Assembly (NCBI GenBank): GCA_950295325.1 | Contig: OX485804.1 | Span: 3,100,001 to 3,164,000 of the forward strand | From: Polytrichum commune | Taxonomy: Eukaryota; Streptophyta; Polytrichopsida; Polytrichales; Polytrichaceae | Length of the DNA: 64,000 bases | Direction of reading: 5' to 3' | Shown: positions 29,860 to 41,621 of the stretch, one piece after another | Layout: each line of letters starts with the position of its first letter | Position numbering within the stretch: position 1 is the stretch's first letter | The notes under the pieces: model-generated | Database searches by the model: none | Told to the model about the DNA's origin: nothing | What the model saw: the letters and a program-made list of their open reading frames with translations, nothing else | Position numbers and translations under genes: made by a program

Positions 29860-32539
29860 TGCTTGCCACATTTTATTTTATTTTAAAAAGTTTAGGAGCC
29901 TTCACGAGAATCACATGCTTTTGCTTCCAACCATCAAGAATTATTTACAATTGCTTGCCACATTTTATTTCATTTAAAAAACTTTAGGAACCTTCACAAG
30001 AAGCACATGATAAGGAATCCACAGTTTTGGCCTTAGGTTCTTCAGTCCGTACCATCGGAACAATATAATATCATTTTGGTGCTAGGCAAAATCATTGAAC
30101 GAGAATTGAAGATTCCAATTGGTTAAGGGGATACTAGGGGGGGGGGGGGGCACATTGACTTATCATAAAACATCGTGGAAAAAACACAATGCCTTTAGAA
30201 GAACCGTTCATAAACAAGGATCGACATTCATATGAAGATGATACTATTCATGGGTTTAGTTATAGTAGTTTTGAGCGATGATAGATTAAACATATACGAG
30301 AACATCATGCTTTCGGTGGGGTGCCAAGTTGATTTAATGGTGGGCAATTAACTAGTAAAATTATTTGCTTTAAAGGCTCCATGTATCTCCAAGTGTGGCC
30401 CAAGTGCGGCACATCATCCTCAAGCTTTATTAACATGGGCAACATGAATTCCGTAGAATAAATTTGATGTATTTGTTGCAACATCAAATGACATCAAGTA
30501 GGCACAAAATATCACTTCCCCAATTGAACCTTATGGCAGGACACCGACGTCCCAAATAAATGTGAGCCTCCTTGGTGATTGGTTTTGTGATTGTAAGTGA
30601 TCAAAAACAAATAAATTTTTTAACTTTGAGCATCAGAGTGTGTACATGACGTCGAGATCATCTCAACATCGTTTTGATCGCCTTCAACTGACCATTTTTT
30701 ACGTCAACACGACTTTAGGGTTTAACTGGTGCATTATGGAACACATGTGTCCCGTCACAAGGTTGAATTCCAAGATAACAACCTTTACTTAAAACCTATA
30801 TATTTTCTTTCCACGGGATACAAATCATTGCTCATTTCAATTTCATTGTTTCATTTAGCAAATGTTTGATCTTCTTGGACTTTGACACCCACAAAAGTGT
30901 TGTTTCACAATTTGGAATGTTGATGTTGTAGGTAGGGTGCAATGCAATGCACTACATCCACTCGGCGGATTGATTTACTTGCTTTAGAATTGTTTACTCT
31001 AGTCCGACTGAAATTTTCATTTTAAGATCCTTGAAATTTGTTGAATTTTATAAACAACAAACAATCATTGGAATGAAATCCCATATAAACTAGCCTACAA
31101 CCTAATGTAAAACATCATATCAAAGAATCACCAAGGCAAAAGTGTTCATTGTAGTATAACATTGATTCAATTGAATTATTCAATGTAAAATCATGCCTCA
31201 AAAAAAAAATGTAATATCTCTAACATTTTATGCCTTAATGTTTAAATAGTGTGACTCAATACCAAATTCTTTAATTGGACAATTGTTGCACAAATGTCTT
31301 GAAATACACAAAAAAACATGTGAAGCAAAATATTTCAATGCTCAATGTCACTTTATATATACGTGACTTTCGCATTCAAATACATGCTTGTACCTTCAAA
31401 TGTCCCAAATTTGATTTTAAATGCTCCTTACTTTCACAACTCATTGAAAGTGCATAATGTAGTACCATAGTTGGTTTGTGCAAAAATAATTCCCCCAAAA
31501 AATGTGTAAAACCATAAACTATGAGCCCAGTCGAACGAATAAGTGAAAAAATATATTAGAAAAATGGAATATTGCTGGACCTTACCGAAAAAAATGAATT
31601 ACTCTTTTTCTAATCACAGGGCAAACAAAATTTTTAATTTAAAAAAATTAGCTAACAAACCCTATTTTTCAAAAAATAATTGTTTTAAGGTGCATGAACT
31701 AACTATGGTGCTATGATATCATAAAAAAATCGGGTGGAACTTGACATAATTAGTAATTATCATTTTGTCATCAACATATTCGACACATGAAATCCCACTC
31801 AATCGCTTTGAGATTGCTTTATGCGACTCTAAATTATTCACTCAAGATAATAATTCCTTCACGTAATATGTCCGATAAGATTGCTCGAGTTTAAATTTTA
31901 TTTGGTCTTAAACCCTAGCCCTTATTATGCCTATGAGGATTTCTTTGTTTGCAGCCTTAATACCCCTTGGTCTTTGCTAGAAAGCAAGTATTCCCTAACC
32001 ATGTCTATTCCTTCGAGTATATTTGAAGAGAAATGTTTGGCATCCTTTATCTCCTTCTCGGTTTTCAATTATGAGTCATTAAATTATAAAATATCAAGCT
32101 AAAATAGACTATGAATAGATTATAATTTATGACATCAACTATTTTGACTCTTGACATTAGAATTATCCAATGTTATAGACATTTGCATCTCCACAACTAA
32201 CAAGTTACCAATACATCATTTTAACTGCACTAAACATAAGATATGGTGTGGCCCACATTAATTGTCATCGACCCACATTAATTGTATTGCGATTATTGGG
32301 TGGTAACTAGAGAGGGTCTCATATGATGTTTGGTGCTACATGAGGAGTCATGAGCCACTCCACTTAACAAAGCACATCATTGTTAATGCGACACTAAGGG
32401 CCACACACATCGACCAAGAGCCGTGACCATGAAATTTGAGGGCCCTTGAAAATCATCCAAAGGCCGTATAGTGGGACATAGAAATCCACTTTTGCAGTTG
32501 ATGGGGCCTCCAACTTAGTGTAAGAGTAAAATTGGATTT
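29860..32539. other. Gene-free AT-rich stretch
   Basis: Stops in all six frames and no motif recognised over 2.7 kb. A short direct repeat (TTGCTTGCCACATTTTATTT near 29,861 and 29,953) and a 14-G run at 30,137-30,150 (CTAGGGG..CACATTGACTTATCATAAAA) are present. The latter recalls the CTCGGGG...TCATAAAAA ends of the 7-kb transposon family, but no partner end was found. Confidence 0.4.
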
Positions 32540-32720
32540 GTTTTTAATGATTTTTTTTGAGACAGAAGACCAACAAGCCAACGCCAAAAGCATAGGAGGT
32601 AGTTGACCACTTGGCAAGTTTTGATGTCAAGTAGAGAGGAGATTTCATGGCCGGGAATCGAACCGCAAACCTCTTTCTTGAGATTTGGGCATCTCTCCAC
32701 CATCATTCAATAGTTTTGGG
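32540..32720 (-). mobile_element. tRNA-derived SINE candidate
   Basis: On the minus strand a very good B box, GCGGTTCGATTCCCGGC (32,642-32,658 region), is preceded about 35-45 bp upstream by an A-box-like TGGTGGAGAGATGCCC. The intervening and flanking sequence does not make a tRNA cloverleaf, so a SINE head is more likely than a tRNA gene. The body continues for about 100 bp and ends in an A-rich stretch near 32,540. No clear target duplication. Confidence 0.4.
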
Positions 32721-33289
32721 TCATCTTGGACCAAATTGGACCTTGTTGAGGGAGCGCAACAAAATTTATGGACAATCCAAAATAGTTGGTAGTCCAGGGC
32801 CTCACCATGGCATACTAACATTTCTAAGAGCCATTGGCAATTTGATTGTTTGCCACTAGCCCTAGTTTTGCACCCATTTTGCATTAGGCCCACCTATTTT
32901 TGATGGGCCTAACACAATATCCAGTAGATCATGTAACAATATCCACTTGGTGCCATGTACAATGCTATTTATATTTTCCATCCATTAAAATTCTTTTGGT
33001 CATGAAGGCCCTCAAGGTCTATTGTAAAGTGTATGTGGACCATCTCCAACTTCTCGACCAATCATATAATTTGTGTACCACGGGCCAATAACCCTCAAGC
33101 TCTAATGTAAAGTGGTCATGTGGTAAATTTGTCCAATTTTGCCAATAACCCCAATTTCGACACCTATTTGTTTTTCTTCCCAAAAGCGGGCAATTATATA
33201 TTTCAATATGCCAAACATTAAATGTGCTATTCTAAAGACCAAAAGTGCAACTTATTGACTAAAAGAGATAAAGTGCCAACGATCAACAT
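32721..33289. other. Gene-free stretch
   Basis: No coding or structural signal that I can support. Several GGGCCTCA/CATGG-like words recur, probably old TE sequence. Confidence 0.35.
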
Positions 33290-33297
33290 TGTCCACC
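33290..33297 (+). repeat. Left target-site duplication of the 342-bp MITE
   Basis: TGTCCACC, repeated perfectly at 33,640-33,647 on the other side of the element. Confidence 0.9.
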
Positions 33298-33639
33298 CTC
33301 GGGGGGGGGGGGGGGCAGTGTGTTAAAAAGTTAAGGATATAGGTGCGAACAACCACTATTTTATAGGAGGGTATTACTTTCAATTCTCTTCTTTTTTTCA
33401 CATTCTATCATTATGTAAATTTCTACTTTGGGTTAATAGAAAAATGGCTTGCATTACTTATAATTCCAAATTACCTATTATTCCATACCCTATAATACTT
33501 TAAAGATGTCCAGTGCCATTTTTGATACCCTATATTACTCTTAAGTCCATTTATAATTTTTAGCCCCCATGTTTTTAAAATACCCTATCATTTGTTCGCA
33601 CGTATATTGCTACTCCAACCAATGACTACCCCCCCCGAG
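33298..33639. mobile_element. 342-bp MITE of the 7-kb transposon family, 8-bp TSD
   Basis: The ends are CTC plus 15 G on the left and, on the minus strand, CTC plus 8 G on the right, the same start as the 7-kb element (CTC plus G run). About 25-35 bp further in both ends carry ATATAGGTGCGAACAA (left) and ATATACGTGCGAACAA (right, minus strand). The 7-kb element has ATATAGGTGAGAACAA at the matching place. TACCCTAT words lie at 33,487, 33,524 and 33,581. A perfect 8-bp target duplication flanks it. It encodes nothing and would depend on a transposase supplied by a full element. Confidence 0.85.
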
Positions 33640-34560
33640 TGTCCACCTTGTAGAAGGAGGGGGGGGGGGGGGGGGAGTCTACGTAACCACTTTGGGTAAC
33701 CACTCGTTCATTAGTCATATATGGACTGTACAAAGCCAAAATTTGATGGACTCAAGTGCATTAGCCTCCTCATGGATTTAAAATTTCTTGATTTTTTTGG
33801 TAATTTTTTTTATATTGCACATAATGGGTTGTTGACTCCATCAAGGCAAGCATTTGAGGGTTAAGGGCCTCAAGTGCTCAAAGTGACCATTATAGGCAAT
33901 GTCCGGGGAGATTTTTGGGCATAATCGGTCAAAATCCTAGTGTTTCCAAGTCCAACATGTTACATGTCGTGATTACCTAGTTTTTCTTTATTAACTTGAG
34001 ATGTATTCCATAGATTCCTCTAAAATGATCAATAATTTTAATGTATTCTTGGCTTCAACCGATTGATTAAAAACTAAATTGGTTCTCTGGAACTAGTGGT
34101 CAGGTCTTCCCGTTCATTGGTTATAGGCACTTCTACCTTAAATCAAATGTTTGGGGGGGTTGTTTACATGATGGACCATGACGTCATCCTTTCCTCCCCT
34201 AAAATATGTGAGGAGCAGTTGAACACGTCCCATGACCACTTTGGTTTACATCAACGAAAAAATGGTAAGAGTGACCATGGAACTTGAGGTCCCCAAAAGG
34301 CCTAAATTTAGGCCTACATTATCCACTATCATGATCCAACGAGTCTTGCAGTGAGAAAGGCAAAAGAGGTTCTCTTGCTACAAAAGTGAAGGGGCTATGA
34401 TAGAGAAATGCAGTGCCACATGTTACTGTAGTTAAAAGGGTTGAAGGGGAAAAGAAGGGGAGAAAATAAAACATGAAAATCTTAAATTTTCACTTTTTAG
34501 ACATATATTAAAAAATAATATCAGCACATTCATTTTTTGGTGCATAGTCACTCCTCTTCA
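33640..34560. other. Gene-free stretch
   Basis: Begins with the right target duplication of the MITE (33,640-33,647) and a 17-G run at 33,659-33,675. The remainder is AT-rich with no ORF or motif that I can support. Confidence 0.4.
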
Positions 34561-35181
34561 TTCATGTTCAGTTTACACATAACGGGAAAGCCCCCGAGCT
34601 TTAAAAATTGCATTTCTCATGAATCTGAGCATGGAAGTGTGAACATGAAAGAAGCCCATGTGACATGGGACAACTTCGTGGTCCGTGATGTAAACAGGCC
34701 CTTATAGCGTGGCGGCCAACGCTGGGGCACACCCAGCCTGATCTGGACGTTAGGGTAGCGGCCCGCACCGACTGGGGCGTGCGCGCAGGGTTTTGGGTTT
34801 GAGCTCCGAAGTCCGAGTCCTTTTCGACAAGGCTGGTGGCCGTGCCTCCGAAACAGCAACCATGGTGTGTGCTCAATTCGCAGCTCGTCAACTTATCTGG
34901 TGTTTGTTGCAATCGTGAGTCTTTGAGAAACTGTTAGTGTAATTCGCTTCGCACTTCTCAGGGGCGCCCCTAGTTCGAAGATTGCTTAATTTCATGGCTC
35001 CGGGGCTTAGGTTGCTTAATTTACGTCCCTGTAGAGACTTTCAGCTGCAAGAGATTCATCGTTCTGTTCTACTATCTTAGGTTCTCAGGGAACGTTTCTG
35101 CAATTTCTAGGTCTTCGGGGCACTTAGGGTTTGCACTTAGGGTTTGAAATTTGTTGAAGTCAGTTCCTTGGGAATGATAAT
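34561..35181 (+). promoter_or_regulatory. NSA2 5' flank and leader
   Basis: This interval precedes the NSA2 start codon. Its first part (34,690-34,850) is GC-rich with a SINE-like A box (TGGCGGCCAACGCTGG) and B box (GGGTTTGAGCTCC), so it may be an old SINE. From about 34,990 it holds ATTTACGTCCCTGTAGAGACTTTCAG (34,999-onward, split copies), which is related to the real intron-1 acceptor region at 35,930-35,956. No convincing TATA box is seen; the transcription start is not defined. Confidence 0.4.
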
Positions 35182-35930
35182 ATGGTGAGTGCGTGATCGA
35201 AGCTAATTTCAGCTGGGGGGGGGGGGGTATCGTGTTGACCATGGTGTTGGATATCCGAGGTCCTGGGAGATAATCGTGTACGGTGTATTTCTTGAGGGTT
35301 TAATGCGGAGGTTTAGGTCTTGAGGGTGCCGGTTAAAGTTAGGGTTTAAAATTTGGTTGAATTCAGTTCCCCGCCGAAAACAATCTACTGAATGCGTGAT
35401 TGAAAGGAATTTTAGCTACGGGGGGGTCGTATTGACCATATTGTTGTTTATCTGAGGTTCAGGGAGATCATGGTGTATGTCTTCAGGGTTTAGTGTGGAT
35501 GTTTAGTGTGGAGGTTTAGGTCTGCAAGGCGCCGGTTGCAATTACAGTGTTGGTATTCGGTTGAATTCAGTTTCCCGAGGACTATATTTTTGCTGAGTGC
35601 GTGCTCGTAGGAAATTTCATCTACAGGGAGGTCGTATTGAGGATGTTGTTGTAGGTCTGAGGTCCTGGAAGAGGATGGTGTATTTTGTATAGTGTATGTC
35701 TTCAGGGTTTGGGGTGGAGGTTTAGGTCTTCAGGGCGCTTAGGGTTTGCAATTTGACTGGGTTCAGTTCCCCGGAGATGCTGAGGGCACGAATGTAGGAA
35801 GTTTCAGCTGCAGGGAGATTGTATTGACCATATTGTTGGAGGTCTGAGGTTATGGGTGTATGGTGTATGTCTTCAGGGTTTAGTGTGGAGGTTGAGGGTT
35901 TGAGGTTTCACTGTGGAGGTGATATACTGA
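35125..35930 (+). repeat. About 200-bp tandem repeat, 4 copies, over NSA2 exon 1 and intron 1
   Basis: Matching points (CGTRTTGACCAT-like) lie at 35,231, 35,428, 35,633 and 35,820, so the period is 187-205 bp. Each unit runs TTAGGGTTTG..GGTTGAATTCAGTTCCCC, TGAGTGCGTG, TTTCAGCT.CAGGGAG, GTCTGAGGTCCTGGGAG and TCTTCAGGGTTTAGTGTGG. The first unit contains the NSA2 ATG and splice donor; the others carry related but non-ATG versions. Part of each unit resembles the true acceptor and exon-2 start. Confidence 0.85.
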
Positions 35931-38427
35931 ATTTATGTCCCTGTTGAGACTTGCAGCCTCAGGGAGATCATATCGACTTGCATCGCAAGCGTCATGGATA
36001 CCGGCCAGACTTTTTCGAGCGAAAGAGGAAGAAAGATGCACGAGAGGTGCACAAGCGTGCGGCCTACGCACAGAAGGTATATTATTTTCCTGTGCATTCT
36101 AACTTTTGCTGATCTAAGGAATAAGGAATGCATTTTTTTCCTTCTGTATGGAGGAATTCTACCAGGAAGTGGTTGCTGATTGGTGGCATTGGTGGTTGAT
36201 TGCAGGCCTTGGGTATCAAGGGCAAGATGTTTGCCAAGAAGAGATACTCTGAGAAGGCCACCATGAAGAAGACGTATGTGCTCTTACCATGATTTCCTCT
36301 TAATTTGTGTAAAATCTGCACCCTACCTATTCTTTTTTCATTTGATAGTTACTTCTGGTTTGCCATTGAACATTTTTGAACCAATTCTTGTGAATGTATA
36401 CAGGTTGGCCATGCACTCAGAAAGAACTAACCGACACAAAGCTGATGATCAAGTAGAAGATGGAGCTGTACCTGCATATCTACTTGATCGTGACCAAACA
36501 GCCCGTGCTAAGGTAAACAATTTTTTTAAGTTTCAGTACACTATAAATCTGATTAGTGTGCCCCACACTATACGTCATTTACCCACGTAAATGAACTTGC
36601 AATCCCTGGGTAGCAAACTTGGAAGGTGGCATGGGACAATATCTGCTGTAGGACAAGTCATGAAGGCCACTCTAACAAACTTAGCACATCAATTTTAGTG
36701 CCACACTAAATCAGATATACAGTGTAGTGTCCCTCTTTTCATGGAAACCTGAAGACAATTACTCTGGTTTGTGATGGACGTATGTCCTTTTGAGATGATA
36801 TTCCAGTAATGTGTGCTGTTGAGCATAGATTCTAATGTCTTTTGATACAATATCTGAAACATTTTTTAAATGATAAGCATAAGTTTTCTAATTTCTTTTG
36901 GTCACAAAAATATCTGGAAACCTATCTACTTCAAGATCCAGACATTATAATTGCACAAAACTGCTGCACCACACCAGGGTCTATGCAGTGCACTGAATGA
37001 GTCTCCTGAAAATGCAGGTTCTCAGCAACACAATCAAGCAGAAGCGAAAAGAAAAGGCGGGCAAGTGGGAGGTTCCTCTTCCTAAGGTATTGGTTTCTTG
37101 AGAAATCTTTTACCATTTTCAGTAGTTCCATTTCTGCTCCTGAAGAATAAGAGTTCTACATGTGATGTGGGAGCATTTTTATGGGCACCCTACAAGAGCA
37201 AGGAAAGCAATCAATTGAGAATTTAACTTGGTTTGGATGCTCAACCCCTTGTTTTGATCTGGTGCAGGTTCGGCCCATTGCAGAAGATGAGATGTTCCGT
37301 GTACTAAGGACAGGAAAAAGGAAAAGTGAGTATTTTCAGTTTCTCTGCAGCTTGTTTCACCATGTGTTTCTTATTCATAGTATTGTTTAGGCCTTGGTTG
37401 TCAATGCATTTGAAGATATTCCACATCTTTCCCCATATACAATCAGGCATGTGGATACAAGTCCTTCATACGAGTCCTTCTCAATTTTTAGGATGTTCTC
37501 TGCTTCTGTTGGATTGGCATGGAAAGATTAATGCTTCAGAAAGGTTACTGCCAAGCAGTATCTTGATATAGGTCATGGTTGGATTCTACACGGTAGTGCG
37601 TACAGTTCTACTTTCACAATCTTGTGCTGGTGTTTTCGCAAATGCTAATTCTTTGTTATGCTCTCCTGGTTGATGGATGACAGCCAAACAGTGGAAGCGA
37701 CTTGTGACCAAGGTCACATTTGTCGGACCAGGTTTCACCCGCAAGCCACCGAAGTATGAGCGTTTTATCAGGCCAATGGGATTGCGTTTTACCAAAGCCC
37801 ACATCACACATCCAGAGTTGAAGTGCACATTTAATCTAGATATTATTGGCGTTAAGAAGAATCCTAACGGTCCTATGTACACTTCTATGGGTGTCATCAC
37901 CAAGGGTACTGTTATTGAGGTATTTTGGCTTTCAATTCTACACACTCGAATAATTCTACTGGTTGAATAGTTGACATGGAATGTATTATAGTCATATACT
38001 AGTCTTTGTGTCATGAAGTAGTTGCGTTACTGTCAGTTTGAGTGGTGGGTTTTTTTAAGAGATTTATGTGGGTCAAATACATGTGAAGTATGTCGATTGG
38101 ATCCATTTTTTTTTATACACAGAAATCTGGCATTTTGCAGGTGAATGTTAGTGAGTTGGGATTAGTGACACCGGCCGGCAAAGTAGTATGGGGTGAGTAC
38201 AGTTTTCTTCACACCCAATATTATGTTTTCTGCAGATTTCTCAAATTATTGTTGTGCTTGCTTTTTTGACCACACAACATTTGGGGACTGGGAATCAGCT
38301 CTTTGGTGATGACTTTCAAAAGCTGGAATTTACAATTTGGACAATTGTGTCATCTGCAGGTAAATATGCGCAGGTGACAAATAATCCAGAGAATGATGGC
38401 TGCATCAATGGAGTACTACTTGTATGA
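35182..38427 (+). CDS. NSA2: NSA2 ribosome biogenesis protein (TINP1 homologue), 9 exons, 260 aa
   Basis: NSA2 is a nucleolar protein needed for 27S pre-rRNA processing and 60S subunit assembly. Exons: 35182-35184, 35957-36076, 36206-36273, 36404-36512, 37018-37086, 37268-37325, 37684-37919, 38141-38192, 38360-38427; all introns are GT-AG. The spliced frame has 783 nt, 260 codons plus stop, the usual length of the family. Exon 1 is only the ATG, joined to [20 protein letters not shown]. Other blocks are [73 protein letters not shown] and the end [15 protein letters not shown]. The N-terminus is very basic, as expected. The gene looks intact. It converges with the zinc-finger gene on the other strand. 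Confidence 0.95.
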
Positions 38428-39272
38428 CAGATCACATGTGAACAATGCCCCAGTTTTACACCATGTGGACATTTTACTTGTGTTGATGCAAATTATGAAG
38501 TGTCTTGCAGTCATCTTAGAGATCTTTGTAAGATGCGATCTCCTTGGGGCTATCTGTGCACTAATGGCATCTTCTAGCTCATCTTATGAAGATGATCCTC
38601 ACAGGCACTTCATTATTAACCATTCATTGAGCGTGACAGTTTTCTAGCATTGAACCCTAGGAGTGGTCTTTAGAGCTTATGTGCCACATGGGGTGGTTTG
38701 GGTCTTTGGGATTCTCAGAACAGAGGTTCCAGGTTGTAGAAAGTTTCATAGCTCATGCCAATCTGCATGATATTACGTACTCCAGGGATTGTGACTTCAC
38801 AATTCAAAGGGATCGAGTAGTGTTGGCAGGTGGAGTACACAGTCAGTCTACAAGGGCGATGTGATGTTGTTGTCTACAATTCTGGAGTCCAGAATTTATG
38901 CCGACATGAATGTTTTACTGATAGAATATTTGTCCTGTGCACGATTATTGAGGCTTTTATGGATCGTTTATTTTAGGAATTGCCACAATGAACATTTCCT
39001 GGTGTGCAATTTTGCAATAGTGAATAAGAAAAAAATTAAGAGGAGTTGCCAATGCAATAATTGTGCACGCAACATAAGCCAAGAATTCTTTGGCTGCTTT
39101 TTGCAACAACCAATTTCAAGACATAAAACATTTATTTACAGCTTTCAAGCTTGCAACATAAAAATCAATATCCAAGTAGAATTGCAACAGTTAGATCTCA
39201 TTCTACGTTAATATCTGTAGTGGGAAAAACATAACTTTCCTGACCTTTCCTGCCATCAATCCTTGCACAGTT
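38428..39272. other. Convergent intergenic region
   Basis: This holds the 3' ends of NSA2 (+) and of the zinc-finger gene (-). The NSA2 3' UTR probably covers the first few hundred bases. A possible AATAAG signal is at 39,020. No ORF is supported. Confidence 0.45.
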
Positions 39273-39483
39273 TCATTTGCATGTGTAGGCTTCTCTGTAG
39301 TTCAAAACCAACCAGCTGGTTAGAACTCTGTTGATATTATAATTGCATGATACATTAGAAAGTTTTGCATCACCAATCGCCGACAAACATTTTAAACTGG
39401 ACAATGTACAAGTGCTTTTAAATCTGCAATAGCTATCCAGGCACCTGTGGATCAGTAAGATCACCAAGTAGCTAGTTGATATC

Positions 39484-41472
39484 TTACCTATTGATAGTAT
39501 GTGCTGTCAAGTCTTGAGAACTCCCACCAGAGTAGACATGTATGAATCCTTGTGATTGAACCACACCCTAATGTAGGAGCACATACTTGTCAGACAAAAA
39601 TCAGACCTAAACATATCCACCTGATTCGTGCAATTCTTGCTTGAAATTGCAAATCAGAAGATGTGCAAAACAGTTTGAGATGAGCACCTGAGAATTCGAG
39701 GTTTCTGGTGTTACAAATAGGAGACCTAGTGCATTGACTTGTTGGACAGGGCTATTCATCCAAGCTTGTCTGGCTTGAATCAGCTCCAGAATCCAATCAA
39801 AGACCTGTATGTGAGCCCCGTGTTAGAATTTCTAAAACTATCTATAAGAGAAAATTGGCACATTCGTAGCACCTAAAAAAATGTGATAATTTACACAGAC
39901 CAGAAATCTACACACACATTACCTGAGCAAGGCGGAACCGGGGACGCTCAAGCTGCCCTCCTTTGAGTTTTACACCTGTGCCTTGACATTCAGGACAAAA
40001 GATCCCTCTTCCCTCTCCAATTTCAGTCTTTGCTCCACCATTGTCCTGGCTTGCAACACTGTCAACTGGTTGACATCCACCAGTTTGTTTAATTTTTCGG
40101 GGCTTTTTATTCCCCTTCACTGCAAAAGATGCACTCCAGGCTTTGGCTTCACAGAATGCAATCCACTCTATTAAACAGAAACTGTGGAAGACATGAAAAA
40201 CCTGCACAACATAGGTTATATGTGAATTAATGACAAGTATGGAACATCGAGTGGTACCATATTCATCATATTCTTTCCTGTCTACTTAAAATAACATACG
40301 AAGGCACTATCAACAGAGACCTGTAATCAGACCAACAGTGAACGAAACATCATCAACCTAAATGCATAAAAATGAATTTCTATATTTTGAATTGAAGATT
40401 TTAAGGCGGGGAAGGTCTCCGAGGTTGAACGTGAAAGATCTCGAAACCGGCTACAAGGGAAAGCTGATGGCAAAATACGGAAAGCTCTCTGAGTCAGTTC
40501 AATTTCCAGACCAACAACAGCGTGAAGTGACAATGTTAATGGAGAATTTACCCCTCGTTTGTTGCGGCTTCCGCAGACCATCTGCCCCGACTTCACATTC
40601 ACCAAGGCTGCGACATCTTTGCCTGGGAGTAGCTTCTGATGGCAAATAAAGCAAACTCTGTCTATGTTCTTCGCTAGTTTCCTTTTCCAACCTCTTCGGA
40701 ATGCGCTCTGCTTGGCTGGTTCGACATCCATATCGGACATATCATCGCTGATTGACTCCGAAGGTTTTGTCCTAATGGTTAAAGTTAGTGGGGAGGGTAT
40801 CTTATCAGGCGATAAAGAAAACGGAGGAACTGTCGACACAATGATTTCGCGTGAAACTTGCCAAGGTGAATTTTGTGCGTTGGAAGAGGTGTACTTCTCC
40901 TCCACAGCAGGAGAGCCTTTCTCATCTGGTGGTGATTTCAAAGAGGTCCAGTCACCTGCTCTGCCAATTCTGTCACTGTAAGGGAAGACAACCATGGCAT
41001 ACTCCATTCTTCCCGCATTCTCTTCATGCCAATTCAATTCCACAGGTTTAAACATGCCCTGCCAGGTAAACCAAGAAGCCTCCACTACAGGTACGCTTCC
41101 AGTAGAGTTCGTTTTCAGCGAAAGCTGTCCACTCCCTATCCATTGCAAAGAAGTTGTTGAAGACGTGGTTGACGTGCCGACTCCAACTCCCGCAGTACTA
41201 GTGACGGAAGAAGGCTGCTGCTCTTGTCCAACATTGAACACTCTTTGTGGCTCCTGCTCCCGCACAACAGCCCCGGAAGCTCGCAACACATTCACACGTC
41301 GCTTGTGCCGGTTTCCATTCAAGTGATCCCCAAGCGCGGCATCGCTGTAGCAGCGTGTTTCACACAAAGTGCAACAGAAGATAGTGTGCGGGCCGTCATG
41401 GCGGAGCTCCACATGCTCGTGGCCTCGCTGCCTCGCGTCTCTCAATACTGCTCTAGCCAACTCCTCTCTCAT
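39484..41472 (-). CDS. C2H2 (U1/matrin-type) plus RING-like zinc-finger protein, 4 exons
   Basis: Exons (minus): 41472-40552, 40201-39923, 39804-39688, 39567-39484; introns GT-AG, phase 0 for the first three. About 466 aa. Start is the first ATG in frame. Residues 34-56 form C-x2-C-x12-H-x5-H (CTLC...H50, H56), the matrin/U1 finger that usually binds RNA or proteins. A second zinc-binding part spans exons 1-2: CFICHQ, FHVFHSFCLIEWI and FCPECQG, RING-like in layout. Between them lies a Ser/Thr/Pro-rich region. Exon 4 can end at an in-frame TAA (39,484-39,486), or splice at AG|GTAAGA (39,488) into 39,444-39,273, adding 56 residues. The family is an uncharacterised plant zinc-finger group; substrate unknown. 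Confidence 0.8.
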
Positions 41473-41621
41473 CCCTCCCCTTCTTACTTCTTTCTTTCTC
41501 CTCCTCCCCCACCCTAACCACACCTTGGACAACAACTAACCTGCTGTATTCGCTGTAACCATTGCCTGTGACACCACCTCACGCTCTCCCGCACCCCTGG
41601 TCTCGCACTTTTCCTGCTCCT
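41473..41621 (-). promoter_or_regulatory. Upstream region of the zinc-finger gene
   Basis: GC-rich, pyrimidine-rich on the plus strand (CTCCTCCCCCACCC), which gives a purine-rich 5' leader in the gene sense. No clear TATA box. It is bounded on the far side by a tandem duplication. Confidence 0.4.

Noticed and set aside
32642-32720. tRNA gene on the minus strand
   Set aside because: Good B box but no acceptor or anticodon stems that pair; called a SINE candidate instead.
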